A stretch of DNA of 64,000 nt from Plecoglossus altivelis (GCA_036571765.1 BROE01000010.1:11213240-11277239), one strand, 5' to 3'; shown: positions 1 through 12,499, numbered from the stretch's first letter. Translations and numbers: made by a program. The notes: a model not told the origin generated them from the sequence alone.

Positions 1-1872
1 AACTTAAACGAATCTTGAGAGCTGCTTTTCATTTTATGCAGCGAGCCAGAATTATCATGCTTGGGAATGTAATTATACTGTCATTCTCCTGGGAAACCTC
101 CCCTCCGTCTCTACTCATTAGAATACAAGTGCCAGCAGCGCAAAAAAAGGATTCTGGGTAGCGAAACACATCTGTCTGTCTGGCAGAAAGTTCCGGAACG
201 TCAGCGCACAATCCTGCTGCTCTGGAATGGACTGGCCTGGGCCTCAGGCACTGGGATTTATATTTGTTTACCGCATAAACCTTTTTTTCCCCCAAAAAAA
301 GAAAGCTTAATCCATTGTAGCTCGGGGTTGTTCGTTTCTGTGCTCTGCTTTTAAGCCTGCTCTCTGTTTGCGTATTCATACGCCGTCCAAATGGGTAGGA
401 GGTGGGTGATGGAGCTGTGTGGAGAGTTTGTGTATCAAGGTAGCACCTCTGTCAAGAGAAGAGAGAAGGAGAAGCTCAACACTACTCCCACATTCTCTCT
501 CGTGCTCCAGAGTCGGAGTTGAAGGCCGAATTACAGAGGGTTGGGGAGGAAGGGAGGGAGGGAGGGGGGGACTTCAAAGCGAGAGGGAGCCAAGCATTTT
601 ATAGGCACGGCAAAAAAAGCTTGTTTAAATTCATTTGCCGTAGATTGGGGTGAAAAATGGAAGGGAAAGTGTCTGTGTCTGAACAGGAGTGTGCTGTCTG
701 CAGACTGGAGGGTGAGCCGGGAGGGAGGAAGGCTAGCGCGGTCTCTCTTCAGAGTCTACAGACTAAAACCAGCAGTGTGACTGGCATTCACATCGCTTCG
801 TAATCCTCCTCGAAAAAACCTGCTGACCCCCCTCACGCCTGCACTGGGCATACAAGCACTCACCACAGACACGCACTCACGAGACTAAAAGCCTGTCACT
901 GTGTTGGCTAAACAGTGATAGCTGAAGAGCTAGCCATGCGGAAAGGTAGACTGGGTCAGGAGGGAGGGGGGGCCTGTTAAGAGGCTTGGACCCTAATACC
1001 CTCCCACCCAACCCCCTCCCTCCTCTCACCCTCTTCCTCATCTCCTTGAAACGATGCCAGCCTCTCCCCTTCACCCAAATACTGCTCCGTGATTAGACGC
1101 TGTCCTGGAGCCAAGAAGGGGGCAAATGTTTTTGGTCACGCTTCACTCCTCCTCTGATTGGATGAGGTGGGAGAGGGTCACACAAATCGGAGGGTGGGGG
1201 GGCTCCCTGGTTTGGTGTGAGGGAAGAGGGAGCACTTGGTGGCAGGGTGGGAGGATAGAGGGTTCTCTCTCTGTCACCAGACGGGTTCTGTGTGTGGGGA
1301 CGGGGGAGATAATGCTCCGCAATTGGGCACGCTCCCAGACTTCTGCAGCTGTTCTACAGGGAGAGAGAGGGAGAGAGAAGAAGAAGTGGGTAAAGAGAGG
1401 GAGAGAGAGAGGGAGGGATAGAATAGTGGGAGGGGGAGGGGCCTTTCCCCCTGTGTCACAGTTAGGGAAGCTCTGCTGTCTTTAAGCTTGTGTGACCGAG
1501 TGTGTGTGTGTGTGTGTCGAGGGTCTTTAAGCGCTCACACACTCTCCTCAGCGCTCCCATTGAAGATCTTGATCTTCCACGGGCGCTTCGAGTCGAAGGA
1601 GACGTGAAGAGAAGCAGGCTCACCTCGCTCTTGGAGCATTCGGAGACGTCTTCCTAGACCCGCCGTCTTGGACGTCTCCATTTTTTGGGGGGGGAAGTGG
1701 AGTCCGACTCCCGATCGCACTCCGCCGAACCCAAGGCGAGCTTTGAAGGAGATTGGTTCGAGGAAAGGCTAGGTTGGTCAACATCTGAGCGGTAGGACCT
1801 GGTGGAGATCCTTTGTGTTTCGTTGGAAGAGGCAGTAGAGGCTGGGAGAGCAGATCTCCAGCTCATCGGCAG

Positions 1873-1907
<35 letters not shown>

Positions 1908-2187
1908 GTGAGGATCCTCTAACTGTGTTCCAGCCGCCGTGCAGGAAGATCAAAGGAACCCCAAACCTCTGCCGCTCTGCGTTGGCGCGGTAGAGCGAGA
2001 CTGAAGGATGAATGAAGTGCCGCCATCTTGGACCGAGCGCTTTTTTTAAGGCGTCTTAAAGGACTTGGGGATGATCTAGGCGATTTCCATACCTAGCGTA
2101 GCGTGAATCGGGTTCAAGGACTAGATCATCGTGTGAGGGAAGAGCACAGGTTCCCTCTCACCCTCGGTCACTCCTGTGGGTGGGGGA
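1..2187. other. upstream region and probable promoter/5'UTR of the raph1 first exon seen here
   Basis: No coding exon could be supported in this stretch. It is purine-rich in places and carries a TC run at 1873-1903 and a TG run near 1499-1518. GC content rises towards 2200, as expected for a promoter and 5'UTR leading to the ATG at 2188. Known lamellipodin has a long N-terminal part before the RA domain. The exons for that part are not visible here, so they probably lie before base 1, and this region would then be an internal promoter or an intron. Confidence 0.4.
2008..2049 (+). promoter_or_regulatory. short upstream ORF with an embedded YY1-type motif
   Basis: A 13-codon ORF starts at ATG 2008 and ends at TAA 2047-2049, about 140 bases upstream of the proposed raph1 start at 2188. 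Inside it, at about 2019-2031, is GCCGCCATCTTGG, the reverse complement of the classical YY1 core (AAGATGGCGGC), an element typical of TSS-proximal positions. If transcription starts upstream, this ORF could dampen translation. That role is inference. Confidence 0.35.
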
Positions 2188-5100
2188 ATGGAGATGATGG
2201 CGTCTTGTTGGAGGGGCCAGGTAAGTGCTTCCAGAGTCCTGGCGCTGGGTTGATCTGAGAAGGTTGAGGCTGATTGGCATTCAGATGTAGCTACGCAAAA
2301 CTGAGGCAGGGGTCGAACATTGAAAGCTCCTGTTGGTCTTCGACGTGTGTGTGTGTGTGTGTGTGCTGTCTTGGATAGTGTGTGCGTGATGTCTGGATCT
2401 GTTTGTGTGTGTGTGTGTTAACATGGGTTCTCTGGTACCACAGGAAGAGCAGGCAGCCAAACAGAAGGCAGAGAAGATCCGTGTGGCCCTGGAGAAGATC
2501 AAAGAGGCGCAGGTCAAAAAGGTGGGCAGACCCCCCCCCCTGCCATCAGACACACACACACACACACACAAACTTGTTCACTTAGGCTCCGGGGTTTTCA
2601 CTTGAACAGGATATGGTGTTCAGGAGAGCCCCTGTGTCTGCATGCTATCATATCATATTCACAGCATGGCGCATCTCTTTGTGAACTTCTCTGAGCGACG
2701 CAGCGAAGCACAGCAAAAATAGGTCATTGCAGTGTTTGATTGTGTGTGTGTGTGTGTCTGTGACTGTGTGTGTGTGACTGTGTGTGTGTGTGTTTGAGAG
2801 GAAGGGAGCACGGAAGAAGGGAGGCAGAGTCGAAGCAGCACAAGACAATCAGACATGTTTCAGCGCTGCCACTAAGACGGCTTATTCTTTTTGTCGATCC
2901 AAACAAATTGTTGTTTTTCATCAACAACGGGGGAGGGGGAGGGGTGTCTAATGCCCCCCTCTCCTGAAAGCCGTGCTGTGTTTGGCTGTTCTGTTGGTCA
3001 CACTGGGCACCAGTATACCCATACTGTTTTTGGACCATTGAGAGAGACATGAATGAACTGTTCTGAGCTGAATCAACACCACTATTTTACAGAATGGGCT
3101 TCTTTAATTCCCCTTGTGAGGGTGAACTAGAGCCATAGTGTTTGTTTAGGGCCAGATTCAGCCTGATACAGACAAGGGAAACCAGAAGAGTCTACAATCC
3201 TCATCCATAAGACTTCCATTCAGTGGATTTGATGTGTTTTGTGCTCATGTATTCAAACTGGATGTTCTACATCAACAAATGACAGCTATGTCTGCTTCAG
3301 CCAAAGGCTGAAATAGTCTGTTTTGACATTTGTTTTTAGGAAGGCTAATGTTTTGGGAGGGCGGGTCTTTAGTACAACAGGGATGTAGGTCAGACTCTGT
3401 GAGCCTCCGCTTCTTTCTGGCATCTGATTGGCTTAAGGGTCGACTTAAACACAATTATCGACATGCCGATTGGATGTACTGATCCCTGTGGGAGGGGATT
3501 ACAGTGGTGGTTGTATTTTGACTCGGTCATCCAGGGTATTCAACCTGGCCCTGCTGTTCGGAAACAGATTATAACAGTTTATGCATCTATACATGTATCT
3601 AGTAAAACAACTAAAAGACTCAACCTTCCTCCTCTTCCTCCGACTTCTTCCTCCTTCCTACCTCCTCTTCCTCCTCCCACATCCTCATCCTTTTCCTCCC
3701 TCCTCTTCCTCCTCCCACATCCCCATCCTTCTCCTCCCTCCTCTTCCTCCTCCCACATCCTCATCCTTGTCCTCCCTCCTCTTCCTCCTCCCACATCCTC
3801 ATCCTTCTCCTCCCTCCTCTTCCTCCTCCCACATCCCCATCCTTCTCCTCCCTCCTCTTCCTCCTCCCACATCCTCATCCTTCTCCTCCCTCTTCCTCCT
3901 CCTCCTCCTTCTCCAGCTGGTGATCCGGGTGCACATGTCGGACGAGAGCTCCAAGACCATGATGGTGGACGAGAGGCAGACCGTCCGGCAGGTGCTGGAC
4001 AGCCTACTGGACAAGTCTCACTGTGGTTACAGCCCAGACTGGTCCCTGGTGGAGACCATCAATGAGCTGAAGATGGGTGAGGCTAGCAGGGGTCGAGCGG
4101 ATGGTCTCCCTTAGCAGGAGGCTCATTGGTTAACTTGGAGAAGTTCAGTGTTCACCTCGCAGGGGAGGCTGATTGAGAAAATAAAATAAAACATGGAGGA
4201 CTGGTCTTCCAAATAGGTCCCGGTTGAGAATGAGGTTCACTTAACCGACAAGGTTTTAACCCTCAGCCTCTCTGTCTCATTTCAGAGCGCATCTTTGAAG
4301 ACCATGAGAACCTGGTTGAGAACTTGCTGAACTGGACCAGGGACAGCCACAACAAGTTGATGTTCATCGAGCGCATTGAGAAGTACGCGCTCTTCAAGAA
4401 CCCCCAGGTGAGATGTGCTCCGCCTGAGTGCTTGAAGAAGGACAGCGCTCGCTCCTCTCTGAACGCTGTCCCCACGCTCACTGTGCAAATGTGTGCTTAC
4501 TGACTTGGAGCGCTGTGAGCATACATTGTTTATGCATGCTAAGTGCCCTGTGTGTGTGTGTTTGTGCGCGCGCACACGCCTGCCCACCCGCCCATTTGTG
4601 TGTCTTAAAGTAGGTCACACCGTAGGTCAAAGTAGATCACACTCTAAGACTAGGGGTGAGTGATTCATTTGACAGGAGATGGTTGTGTAAACCGACCTGT
4701 GTCTGTGTGCATGTGTCTGTGTGCATGTGTCTGTGTGCATGTGTCTGTGTGCGTGTCTGTGTCTGTGCATGTCTGTGTCTGTGTGCGTGTCTGTGTCTGT
4801 GTGCGTGTCTGTGTCTGTGTGCGTGTCTGTGTCTGTGTCTGTGTCTGTGTGCGTGTCTGTGTGCGTGTCTGTGTGCGTGTCTGTGTCTGTGTCTGTGTGC
4901 GTGTCTGTGTGCGTGTGTGTGTCTGTGTGCATGTCTGTGTGCGTGTGTGTGTCTGTGTGCGTGTGTGTGTGAGAAAGGGCTGCATTTGACATTCCTGACC
5001 ATGTGTCCTCGTCTGCCGTTTCCTATGTGATCTTCAGAACTACTTGTTGGGGCGGAAGGAGACCACAGAAATGGCTGACAGGAACAAAGAGGCTCTGCTT

Positions 5101-8100
5101 GAGGTGATCAAATCTTCACAGAAACATCCAACAAACGCCCAGCGGCGGTCATTCAGATGGTGACGGTGTTTCGGGTGTTTTCCACAGGAGTGTTTCTGTG
5201 GCAGCTCGGTGTCAGTACCGGAGATCGAGGGAGTGCTCTGGCTGAAGGAGGATGGGAAAAAGTCCTGGAAAAAACGCTACTTCCTGCTCCGAGCATCAGG
5301 AATCTACTATGTACCCAAAGGCAAAGCCAAGGTCAGTTGTGTGGGTGCACTTTGAGACTGTGTGTGTGTTTGATTGCGTGGGTTTATCTACCCACATATC
5401 TGACACAGTACTGTTAGGGATCTACATTGTAGTTTTCGTTTAAAAAAAGCCCTGTAGGAATGTACAGACCTTGCAAGGCCTTGGACTACATTTCCCCTCG
5501 TTTACAATCAACCCTTCCTCTCTCTTCTATCTTGTAGGCTTCAAGGGACCTGGTGTGCTTCCTCCAGCTGGACCATGTCAATGTCTATTACGGCCAAGAC
5601 TACCGCAGCAAATATAAGGCCCCTACAGACTACTGTTTGGCCCTCAAGGTAAACCCCCCAGGGCCCATGCAGGCTGGGGCCTCTCTGCAGCAGCCTGGGA
5701 TCGAATCCAGGCCTCCACTCTTTGCTACATGACCCGCTACCCCTTTTTTTGTCAAACGTCTCTCCAAAACTGTCCTATAAAGTGTAGAAACCAGTGGTGC
5801 ATCTTTGCCTTGAGGGAAAGTAGCTCCTAATATGACTGGTGTTCATCCATATGTTCCTTGGGTAAATCCATCTGAACATGTTGTGCGAGAACGAACGTAT
5901 TCCCGTGGGAGGGGTTAACAGCATCCTGTGAGGCCTGAACACTGAAGGCCTGGCCACTTTAGGCCATTAGAACCTCCATTAGAACCTCCATTAGAACCTC
6001 CATTAGAACACCTTGGAATGATCCTATGTCTGCTGTCTGCTCCTCTCTCCCACTTTGTCATGCTGCCTCAGAAGTGGCCAAAAAAAACTGCAAATAAAAT
6101 TCCATAAAAAAAGACTTGCAGTGCATTTGATTAAATTAGCCACAAGGTGCCCTTGTTGTTAAATGGATTGAATGAAATCCCAAAGCAGGTATCAGTGTCT
6201 TTTATGGGGCCCATACAAGTAAATGGAATATGTTTACTGCAATAGATCCTCAGTCTATGGATGCCTGGACACTGCTTGAGGTTTCTGTACTGCCACCTAG
6301 TGGCAGACTTTAGCGGTGCACCTTTCAAGATGCTGAGGGCGAATAATAGTCACGTACGATGGCACCTTCAGTGACTGGCCAAAAACAGTATTGACTAACC
6401 TGTTATCAACTTGTCCGTTACTGGAGAAGGCCTACCTATGGGACAGACACTTTGAACTGATAATACCCACTAATTCACTTCCTGGACCCACTTGGTGTTT
6501 TGCATCTCAGAGAAGAGCAACCATGTTATTTCCCTAGTCGATGACAGTCAGCGGTCTATTTCAGCCTCTCCTCCTGACGTAGGAAAAGCTATCTTTATCC
6601 CTCATGAGACACGCCTCAGGCTTCGGTAGGGGAACAAACGAGGATCTTTGGACACGGTGGAATATGGCGTCGCCATGGTAACTTACCCCCTCGTCTCTCT
6701 CTCTCTCTCTTCGTCTGTTTCAGCATCCGCAGATCCAGAAGAAGTCGCAGTACATCAAGTACCTGTGCTGTGATGACGTCAGAACCCTCCACCAATGGGT
6801 TAACGGCATCCGCATCGCCAAGGTAACTCCTCCATAACCTCCCATCAGATAACCAGAATGATCCACCACCCCCCCTTGAAAAACCCCCAACAGCATGCAG
6901 AATAGAACGTTCTCCTGGCCCTAGAAGCCCCTGCCCTCCTCAGAGCAGAGCTGCCGTCATGCTGTTGTCCTGTTGCTTGTGCAGTATGGGAAGCAGCTGT
7001 ATGGGAACTACCAGGAGGCCATGAAGCGCACCGAGGCTGCTTACGACTGGTCCTCCCTCTCCACCTCCAGCATCCGCTCTGGCTCCAGCTCTGCCAGCAT
7101 CCCAGGTGAGACCACTGCACCACACACTACACCACACGCAGGGACTACACACAGCTACACGCAGCTACACACACCGCTCATTCCTCTAAACCGTTTCTGC
7201 GTTTGCTCTGTGTCTCGGTCAGAGTCCCAGTCCAACCACTCTGGCCAGTCGGACAGCGGCGTGGACACCAGCTCCTCGCACGGCCGCTCCCAGAGCGTTG
7301 TGAGCTCCATCTTCTCTGAGGCCTGGAAAAGAGGCACCCAGATGGAGGAGAACACTCGGGTGAGACCTCTCTGCCATCTCTCTGTTTGTCTCTGTGCGTG
7401 TGCGTCTCTCTCTCGTGTGCGCCTGCTCTGCTCTGTGGTTGGACTGGGTGTCTAAGTGGCTCCTGCTTGGTCTTGTTGTTCCAGATGAGGATGGAGTCTC
7501 ACAGAGGAGCCACCCTCCCCCACCCCTCCCACAGTCACAGACAAGTCCAGCAGACGGAGACCCCCGGACCACCGGCCCAGCCTCAAGTCCAGCCTCAGCC
7601 TCAAGTCCAGCCTCAGCCCCATATCCAGCCTCAGCCCCATATCCAGCCTCAGCCCCAAGTCCAGCCTCAGCCCCAATCCCCTCAGAAGTACCAACAGCAA
7701 CCCCTCCAACACTTCCCTCCACCACCACCTCAACAGCACCAGCCCCCTTCCCCTCACCAGCACCAGCCCCCTTCCCCTCACCAGCACCAGGCTCCGCCCC
7801 CCCAACAACACCAGCCCCCCCCCCCACAAACACCAGCCCAGCCCCCCCAAACCAGCACCAGGCCCCGCCCCCCCAACAGCACCAGGCCCCGCCCCCCCAA
7901 CAGCACCAGGCCCCGCCCCCCCAACAACACCAGGCCCTGCCCCCCCAACAGCACCAGGCCCCGCCCCCCCAACAAACACCAGACCCTGCCTCCCCCAGAG
8001 CATCAGCCCCAACCCCCTCAACAGTACCAGGCCCCGCCCCCTCAACAGTATCAGCCCCCATCCCCCAAACAGTATCAGCCCCCGTCACCCCAACCAGCAC

Positions 8101-10333
8101 CAGCGCCCGCCCCCTCTACAGTTACCAGCCCCCTCCCCCGACAGCAAACACCCTCAGACCCGCAAGCAGCCAGCACCCACAATGCCCCCACAACCTCCCC
8201 CGCGCCTTCCCCCACCACCTCCTCCTCCGCCCCCTCCTCCTCCCCAGCTGTGCCCCATCACTCCACCCCCACCATGTTTGCCAAGTACAGCACCATCACA
8301 CGCCTGCAGAATGCCTCCAAGGCCGCCAACAACCACAGGCTCCGCCCATTCGTCCACCAGACAGCCCCGCCTCCGGCTCCCGCCCCTCCCCATCAGGCTC
8401 CCGTCAAGCTGCACGTCAACAACATGGCCAATGTTCCGCCCCCCCCACCTCCCCCGCCTCCCTCCATGCCTGCTCCGGGTTCGGCCATGGCCGTTCTCAA
8501 GCTGGGGCCCCCCAGCCCGGCGGCGCTGCCTCCCCAGTTCATCCCCCCTCCACCTCCGCCCCCGCCGCCTCCCCAGAGCAACGGGGTATCCTACCCTCCC
8601 CCTCCACCTCCTCCCCCCCCACCCGCCCCCATGCCAGGCTTCTGTCTGCACAGCGGCCCTAACAGCCTCCAGCAGGCTCTGGCCGAGAGGTTCCCCAGCC
8701 CTCCCCAGGACCTGTCCCCTAGGTAGCCTGGTGGAGTGCTCCCCCGCAGCTCCACCTACCTTCCTCCCGCCGTCTTGCCCCCCCCCTCCACACCTCTCAC
8801 CTCCCCAGGCACCTCTCGGTGCCTGCCCCTCCTCCTCTCCCGCACCAGCAGTTCCCACCCCCGCCCGCGCCTCCTCCTGCCCCGCCCAAGACCTTCTCCC
8901 CAGGCTTTCTCCCCCAGGTGGCCCTTAAGCCCACATCACCAGTCTGTCCCTTTGTACCTGCTCCACCTCCAGCTTGCCAAAACCCACCCCCTCCACCCCC
9001 TCCTCCACCTCCGGTGTTCATGAAGAAGCAGCATAGCCTCCAGATAGGCCACATTCTCAACCAGCCTCCACCTACCCTGCCCAAACAGCACAGCCTCTCC
9101 AAGCCATCGCTTGTGTCCTCCCAGAACGCCTCTAGCACATCATTGGTCAAGCAGTTGGCGAGCCAGTTCCCTGGGTTCCAGGCCAATCACGTAGACAGCC
9201 CCAAGGCTCCCCTGTCCCCCCCCGCTGTGAAGGCCAAACCAAAGTGGCAGCCTGGAGGGGGTTCAGGCCAGCAGCAGTCCCCAGAGTTTCCCCCCCCTCC
9301 TCCAGAGAGCGGCCTGGCCTTTCCTGCCCCTCCCCCCCCTCCGCCTGTCCCAATCACAGGCCCCACCCCTCCGCCTCCCCCTCTTCCCCCTGGGAACATG
9401 GGCTCCCCTGTGAGGAGGTCTCCCTCTGGGTGCACCCCCTCCCCGCCCAGCTGGGGTGGCAAGAAGCCCCCTCCAACACCTCAGAGGAACTCCAGCATCA
9501 AGGAGGACTCCTCGGCGTCCTACCAGGAGTCCAGGAGGAACCTGCTGAGCAAGTTTGCTCCCCACTCCTCCACCTCCTCTCCTCCTCCCGCCTCCAACTC
9601 CTCCAGCTCTCCCTCCAAGGACTCCTCCTCCGCAGGCCCCACCGCTCCTCCCAAACCGGGCAAGCTAAACCTGGCTAACCTCCCTCTGGCCCTGCAGGCC
9701 AAAGTGGGCCAAGCGAAGCAGTCCAGTACCGACTTCCCCTCTCCTCCCCCTGATTGCGCCTTCTTCCCCCCTCCTCCTCCGGCCTCTGACCTGTTCCCCC
9801 CACCCCCACTCCCCGGGGATGGCCACAACGGTATTCCCAAGGTGGCAGTCGTCAACCCCCAGCCCCAGACCACCCCCACCCCCCCAGCGACCAACAACTC
9901 CTGGGGGAAAGGCTCCCTCAAGAAGACCGCCCCACCCACGCTGCTGCGACGCAACAACACCACCCCGGAGCCCCCACCCCTGTCCCCACCCCCCCTGCAG
10001 GGGCAGGGCTCTCCCTTCCCCCCGCCCACCTCTCCCAAGGGCAGCTCATCGGGCCAGCCCAACTTCCTGGATGACCTGAGCAGGACTCTGAAGAGGAAGT
10101 CGGTGGGGCGGCAGGGCTCTCTCACTTCCACCCGCCTGACAGGCAAGATGGAGCCTGCGGGGACCATGGACGACATGGCCCTGCTGCCCCCCCCACCCCC
10201 AGAGCTGCTGCTAGACCAGCAGAGTCAGGGGGGAGGGGGCTATATGTCCGGAAACATCTCAGGCTATGCAACACTGCGGCGAGGACCCCCGCCTGCGCCG
10301 CCCAAACGGGGGGACGCCACCAAACTGACTTGA
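2188..10333 (+). CDS. raph1: Ras-associated and pleckstrin homology domains protein 1 (lamellipodin), 3' part or short isoform
   Basis: MRL-family adaptor that links Ras-type GTPases and phosphoinositides to Ena/VASP at lamellipodia. Exons read: 2188-2220, 2444-2521, 3917-4076, 4286-4407, 5038-5103, 5188-5331, 5538-5648, 6724-6822, 6985-7105, 7223-7359, 7485-8722, 8809-10333. All phases close, giving 1277 aa. In order: a helical EEQAAKQKAEKIRVALEKIK segment, the RA domain (VIRVHMSDESSKTMMVDERQ), the PH domain (GVLWLKEDGKKSWKKRYFLL), a Ser-rich linker, then a very long proline-rich tail with several FPPPP-type EVH1 ligands. It ends in ISGYATLRRGPPPAPPKR, as in lamellipodin. The start at 2188 encodes MEMMASCWRGQ and joins in phase to exon 2, so it may be an alternative first exon. 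The usual long N-terminal region of about 250 residues is absent. The family call is near certain; the start is uncertain. Confidence 0.93.
2542..2795. repeat. CA and TG microsatellites in raph1 intron
   Basis: Dinucleotide CA and TG tracts sit in the intron between raph1 exon 2 and the RA-domain exon (CA near 2552-2570, TG-rich near 2742-2791). They generate spurious Thr/His and Val/Cys ORFs on both strands. Confidence 0.8.
3640..3916 (+). repeat. 38-bp pyrimidine-rich minisatellite ending at a raph1 3' splice site
   Basis: Six tandem copies of a 38-bp unit rich in CCTCCT with a central CCCACATCC. The CACAT words recur at 3678, 3716, 3754, 3792, 3830 and 3868. The array runs directly into the acceptor CTTCTCCAG before the RA-domain exon at 3917, so it forms an expanded polypyrimidine tract of about 280 bases. 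Confidence 0.9.
4695..4972 (+). repeat. compound TGTGTC/TGTGCG microsatellite
   Basis: Long array of TGTGTC with TGTGCG and TGTGCA interruptions inside a raph1 intron (between the exons ending 4407 and starting 5038). It yields overlapping open frames on both strands that are artefacts of the repeat. Confidence 0.9.
5966..6012 (+). repeat. short tandem repeat (CCATTAGAACCT)
   Basis: About four tandem copies of a unit close to TTAGAACCTCCA in the 1.07-kb raph1 intron between 5648 and 6724. Nothing else recognisable was seen in that intron. Confidence 0.7.
7600..8060 (+). repeat. raph1: in-gene Pro/Gln minisatellites of raph1 exon 11
   Basis: Coding tandem repeats. First comes a CAGCCTCAGCCC-type array encoding QPQPQVQP/QPHIQP blocks (about 7590-7680). 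Next is a CAGCACCAG array, then a 24-bp CAGCACCAGGCCCCGCCC-type array (about 7845-7975). The 24-bp array is read as STRPRPPN in the gene frame and as QHQAPPPQ in a neighbouring frame. Flanking copies in the gene frame use the QHQAPPPQ reading, so the frame appears to have slipped and then returned. Mammalian lamellipodin is proline-rich here but, as I recall it, lacks this array. Confidence 0.7.
8723..8808 (+). other. raph1: 86-bp intron inside the proline-rich region of raph1
   Basis: The open frame from 7485 reaches TAG at 8724-8726, and the next proline-rich frame starts in a different phase. A donor at 8723 (CCTAG|gtagcc) and an acceptor at 8808 (ctccccag|GCACC) restore the frame exactly and give RHLSVPAPPP at the join. 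The intron is CT-rich and short, as is common in compact fish genomes. The alternative is a sequencing indel. Confidence 0.65.
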
Positions 10334-10623
10334 GAACGCCGAAGGATGCTGGGATATTTAGCAGAGCTATGCTTCCTGTGGTGATTGTACCAGAGGGTAC
10401 AGTCAGCTGAAACAGAACTCCTAGTGCCCCTTGGTGACAAGGGTCCCGGTGAATACTTTTGCCATGTAAATACGGAACTGAAACGCCAAAACACATGTCA
10501 GCTTTGCCATATGTTTGTGCCACGTATTGAGAAAACCATCTTAACATCAGGATTTATTTGCATTGGTACTGCATGGACCTCCTGTTTGGACAAAGCTGTA
10601 AAACATGATGCTCTTGTGTGTGT

Positions 10624-10684
<61 letters not shown>

Positions 10685-12110
10685 AGTGTATGAAGTAGTA
10701 ACCTTTAGGAAGGCCTTTCTGGAACAGGGATTGTTTTGTTTTTATATGAAAGTATTTAATAATACATGAAATGATTTTCTTTTATTTTATAGTAATGTTT
10801 TATTAGCTGGTTAGCGAAAGGCAAAATCTATGTTTTGACACCATGAACAGGGAATGTGACAGAATGTGTATAGACAGACAGAGGTATGGAGAAATTGAGG
10901 AATACTTGATTAGAAATGATGGATCTCGAGTCAAATAGTGGAGGATTCCTAGTGTGTTTTTGATGTCTCAAGTATTAACTAGAATGTTGTAGAAGTGTCT
11001 CATGTTTCTCTGCTTCGATTTAGCTAAACCAGTTCAGAAGGAAGCCTTACTTCACAGAAGATTGCATAGACTTCATGGCTAAAGGAGACGCTGTCCGTAG
11101 AACGTGTCTGGAAACGATGAGCGGCGTTGAGTTTGGGGGGGAAAAGTGTTTTTTCATATTGTCTTTCTTTGTTTCTTTTTTTTAAATTATAATTTAATGC
11201 GTAGACAAAACGTGGCTTCAGCGAAGATGTTCAGAAGTGGTGCGAGGTGTGCTGTGTGCTGTGTGTTCTGGTGGCACTGTGGGTCTGTGGGAGTGCCGGT
11301 GTCGCGTCTGGTCCATCTAGAACCTCTGGTCTTCTTCTCTTCGTATCTGTACAGTTCCCCCCTCCTCCTCCCCCTCCCCTCCCATTGATCCCTCTGGCCT
11401 CTGCCTTCTGCCTGTTACCTGGCCTAACCCCCCTCACCACCCCCCACCCCCCCCCCGCTCAGAAATAGAATGTACAGAATGGATCTGATTGGATCCGTTG
11501 GGGAACAAGGCGGCTCCTTCGGTCGTGGTTGGAACTGTCTGGCCAAATCCCCCTCTCTGAGAGACTCGTACAGCTGGCATGAGACTGAATGTTGCTTTTG
11601 ATTCCCCGACATATCCTGGTCCATGACTTCAACAGCTTGGTGGGGTGCCAATCTCTGTCTCTGCTCAGCCCCATCTATAGCAATCCATTTTGGATGGGTC
11701 CTTAACACACCAGTCAGTTATACGCGCTACATATACCTGACTGTAGGTCATACGTAGGTTTGACACAAGCTGGGGCTGTCCTGGATTGATTTGGTTCCCC
11801 TGCAGCGATTGCCTTCTTTTCCAGGGTGCTAGTGTTATTGTCTCTGCCAACCACAGGGTTCAACTTACCCAAACATGGCCTCTCGCTGGCATGGTTGACC
11901 ACAGCCACCGGGGACCATTATCAGAGGTCCTAGACTGTTCATGTTATCTTGCTTATCCACTGTGCTTCTCGCCTTTGGGAAACTATATGTGTTCATATCA
12001 CCAAATATCATTATCCTGGTTGTAACCCTGTCTGACTAAAATAGGCATTAAGTTATTAAAGTGTTTAATCTGATTCCGGGGCCAATTAAAATGAAGAAAA
12101 TGGATGCAGA
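10334..12110 (+). other. raph1: raph1 3'UTR and downstream flank
   Basis: No coding exon seen. A long TG microsatellite lies at about 10616-10680. ATTAAA-type poly(A) signals occur near 12054 and 12086, so the transcript probably ends around 12.1 kb. The exact cleavage site cannot be set from sequence alone. Confidence 0.45.
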
Positions 12111-12308
12111 TGCAGAATTATTGTTCCTCTGACTTGCATATAAACCGAAGATCACAGTATAAATGTTCAAAGCATACCTCACCTGGTCTCACTGTGTTTT
12201 TCATCATATGGCCTGTCTGACTTAGTCTGTCTGCTCCATCAGTCGAATCTAATGCTAATCTGATGTCGGAACCCTTTGTGACACCTTCCTAGTTTGAAAA
12301 GGGTTCAG

Positions 12309-12499
12309 AATCTGTCCAATCCTGGTCCTCGAGGGCCACTGTCCTGACCGTTGTAGATGTTTCCCTGCTCCAGCACACCTGATTATAATGAATGGACCTT
12401 GGTAATGGCTCATTCATTAGAATCAGGTGTGCTGGAGCCAGGAAACATCTAAAACAGACAGAACTATTGCCTTGGAAGACCAGGATTGGACACCCCTGG
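12309..12499. mobile_element. palindromic hAT-type MITE (diverged copy)
   Basis: Inverted ends GTCCAATCCTGGTCCTCGAG and its near complement ending at CCAGGATTGGACACCCCTGG flank a palindromic middle (CTCCAGCACACCTGATT ... AATCAGGTGTGCTGGAGC). It belongs to the same family as the clean copy at 58006-58217. The left end is diverged and no target-site duplication is obvious. It lies between the convergent raph1 and alg11 3' ends. Confidence 0.8.

Noticed and set aside
3463..4114. ORFs rich in Pro/Ser/His across the CT minisatellite, running into the RA exon
   Set aside because: The array lies before a good acceptor (CTCCAG at 3916), and only the part after it matches lamellipodin.
4627..5030. 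Overlapping His/Thr-rich and Cys/Val-rich ORFs on both strands
   Set aside because: They are translations of the TGTGTC microsatellite in a raph1 intron, open in nearly every frame.
7219..8100. Gly/Ala/Trp-rich ORFs on the - strand
   Set aside because: Antisense of the proline-rich raph1 exon.
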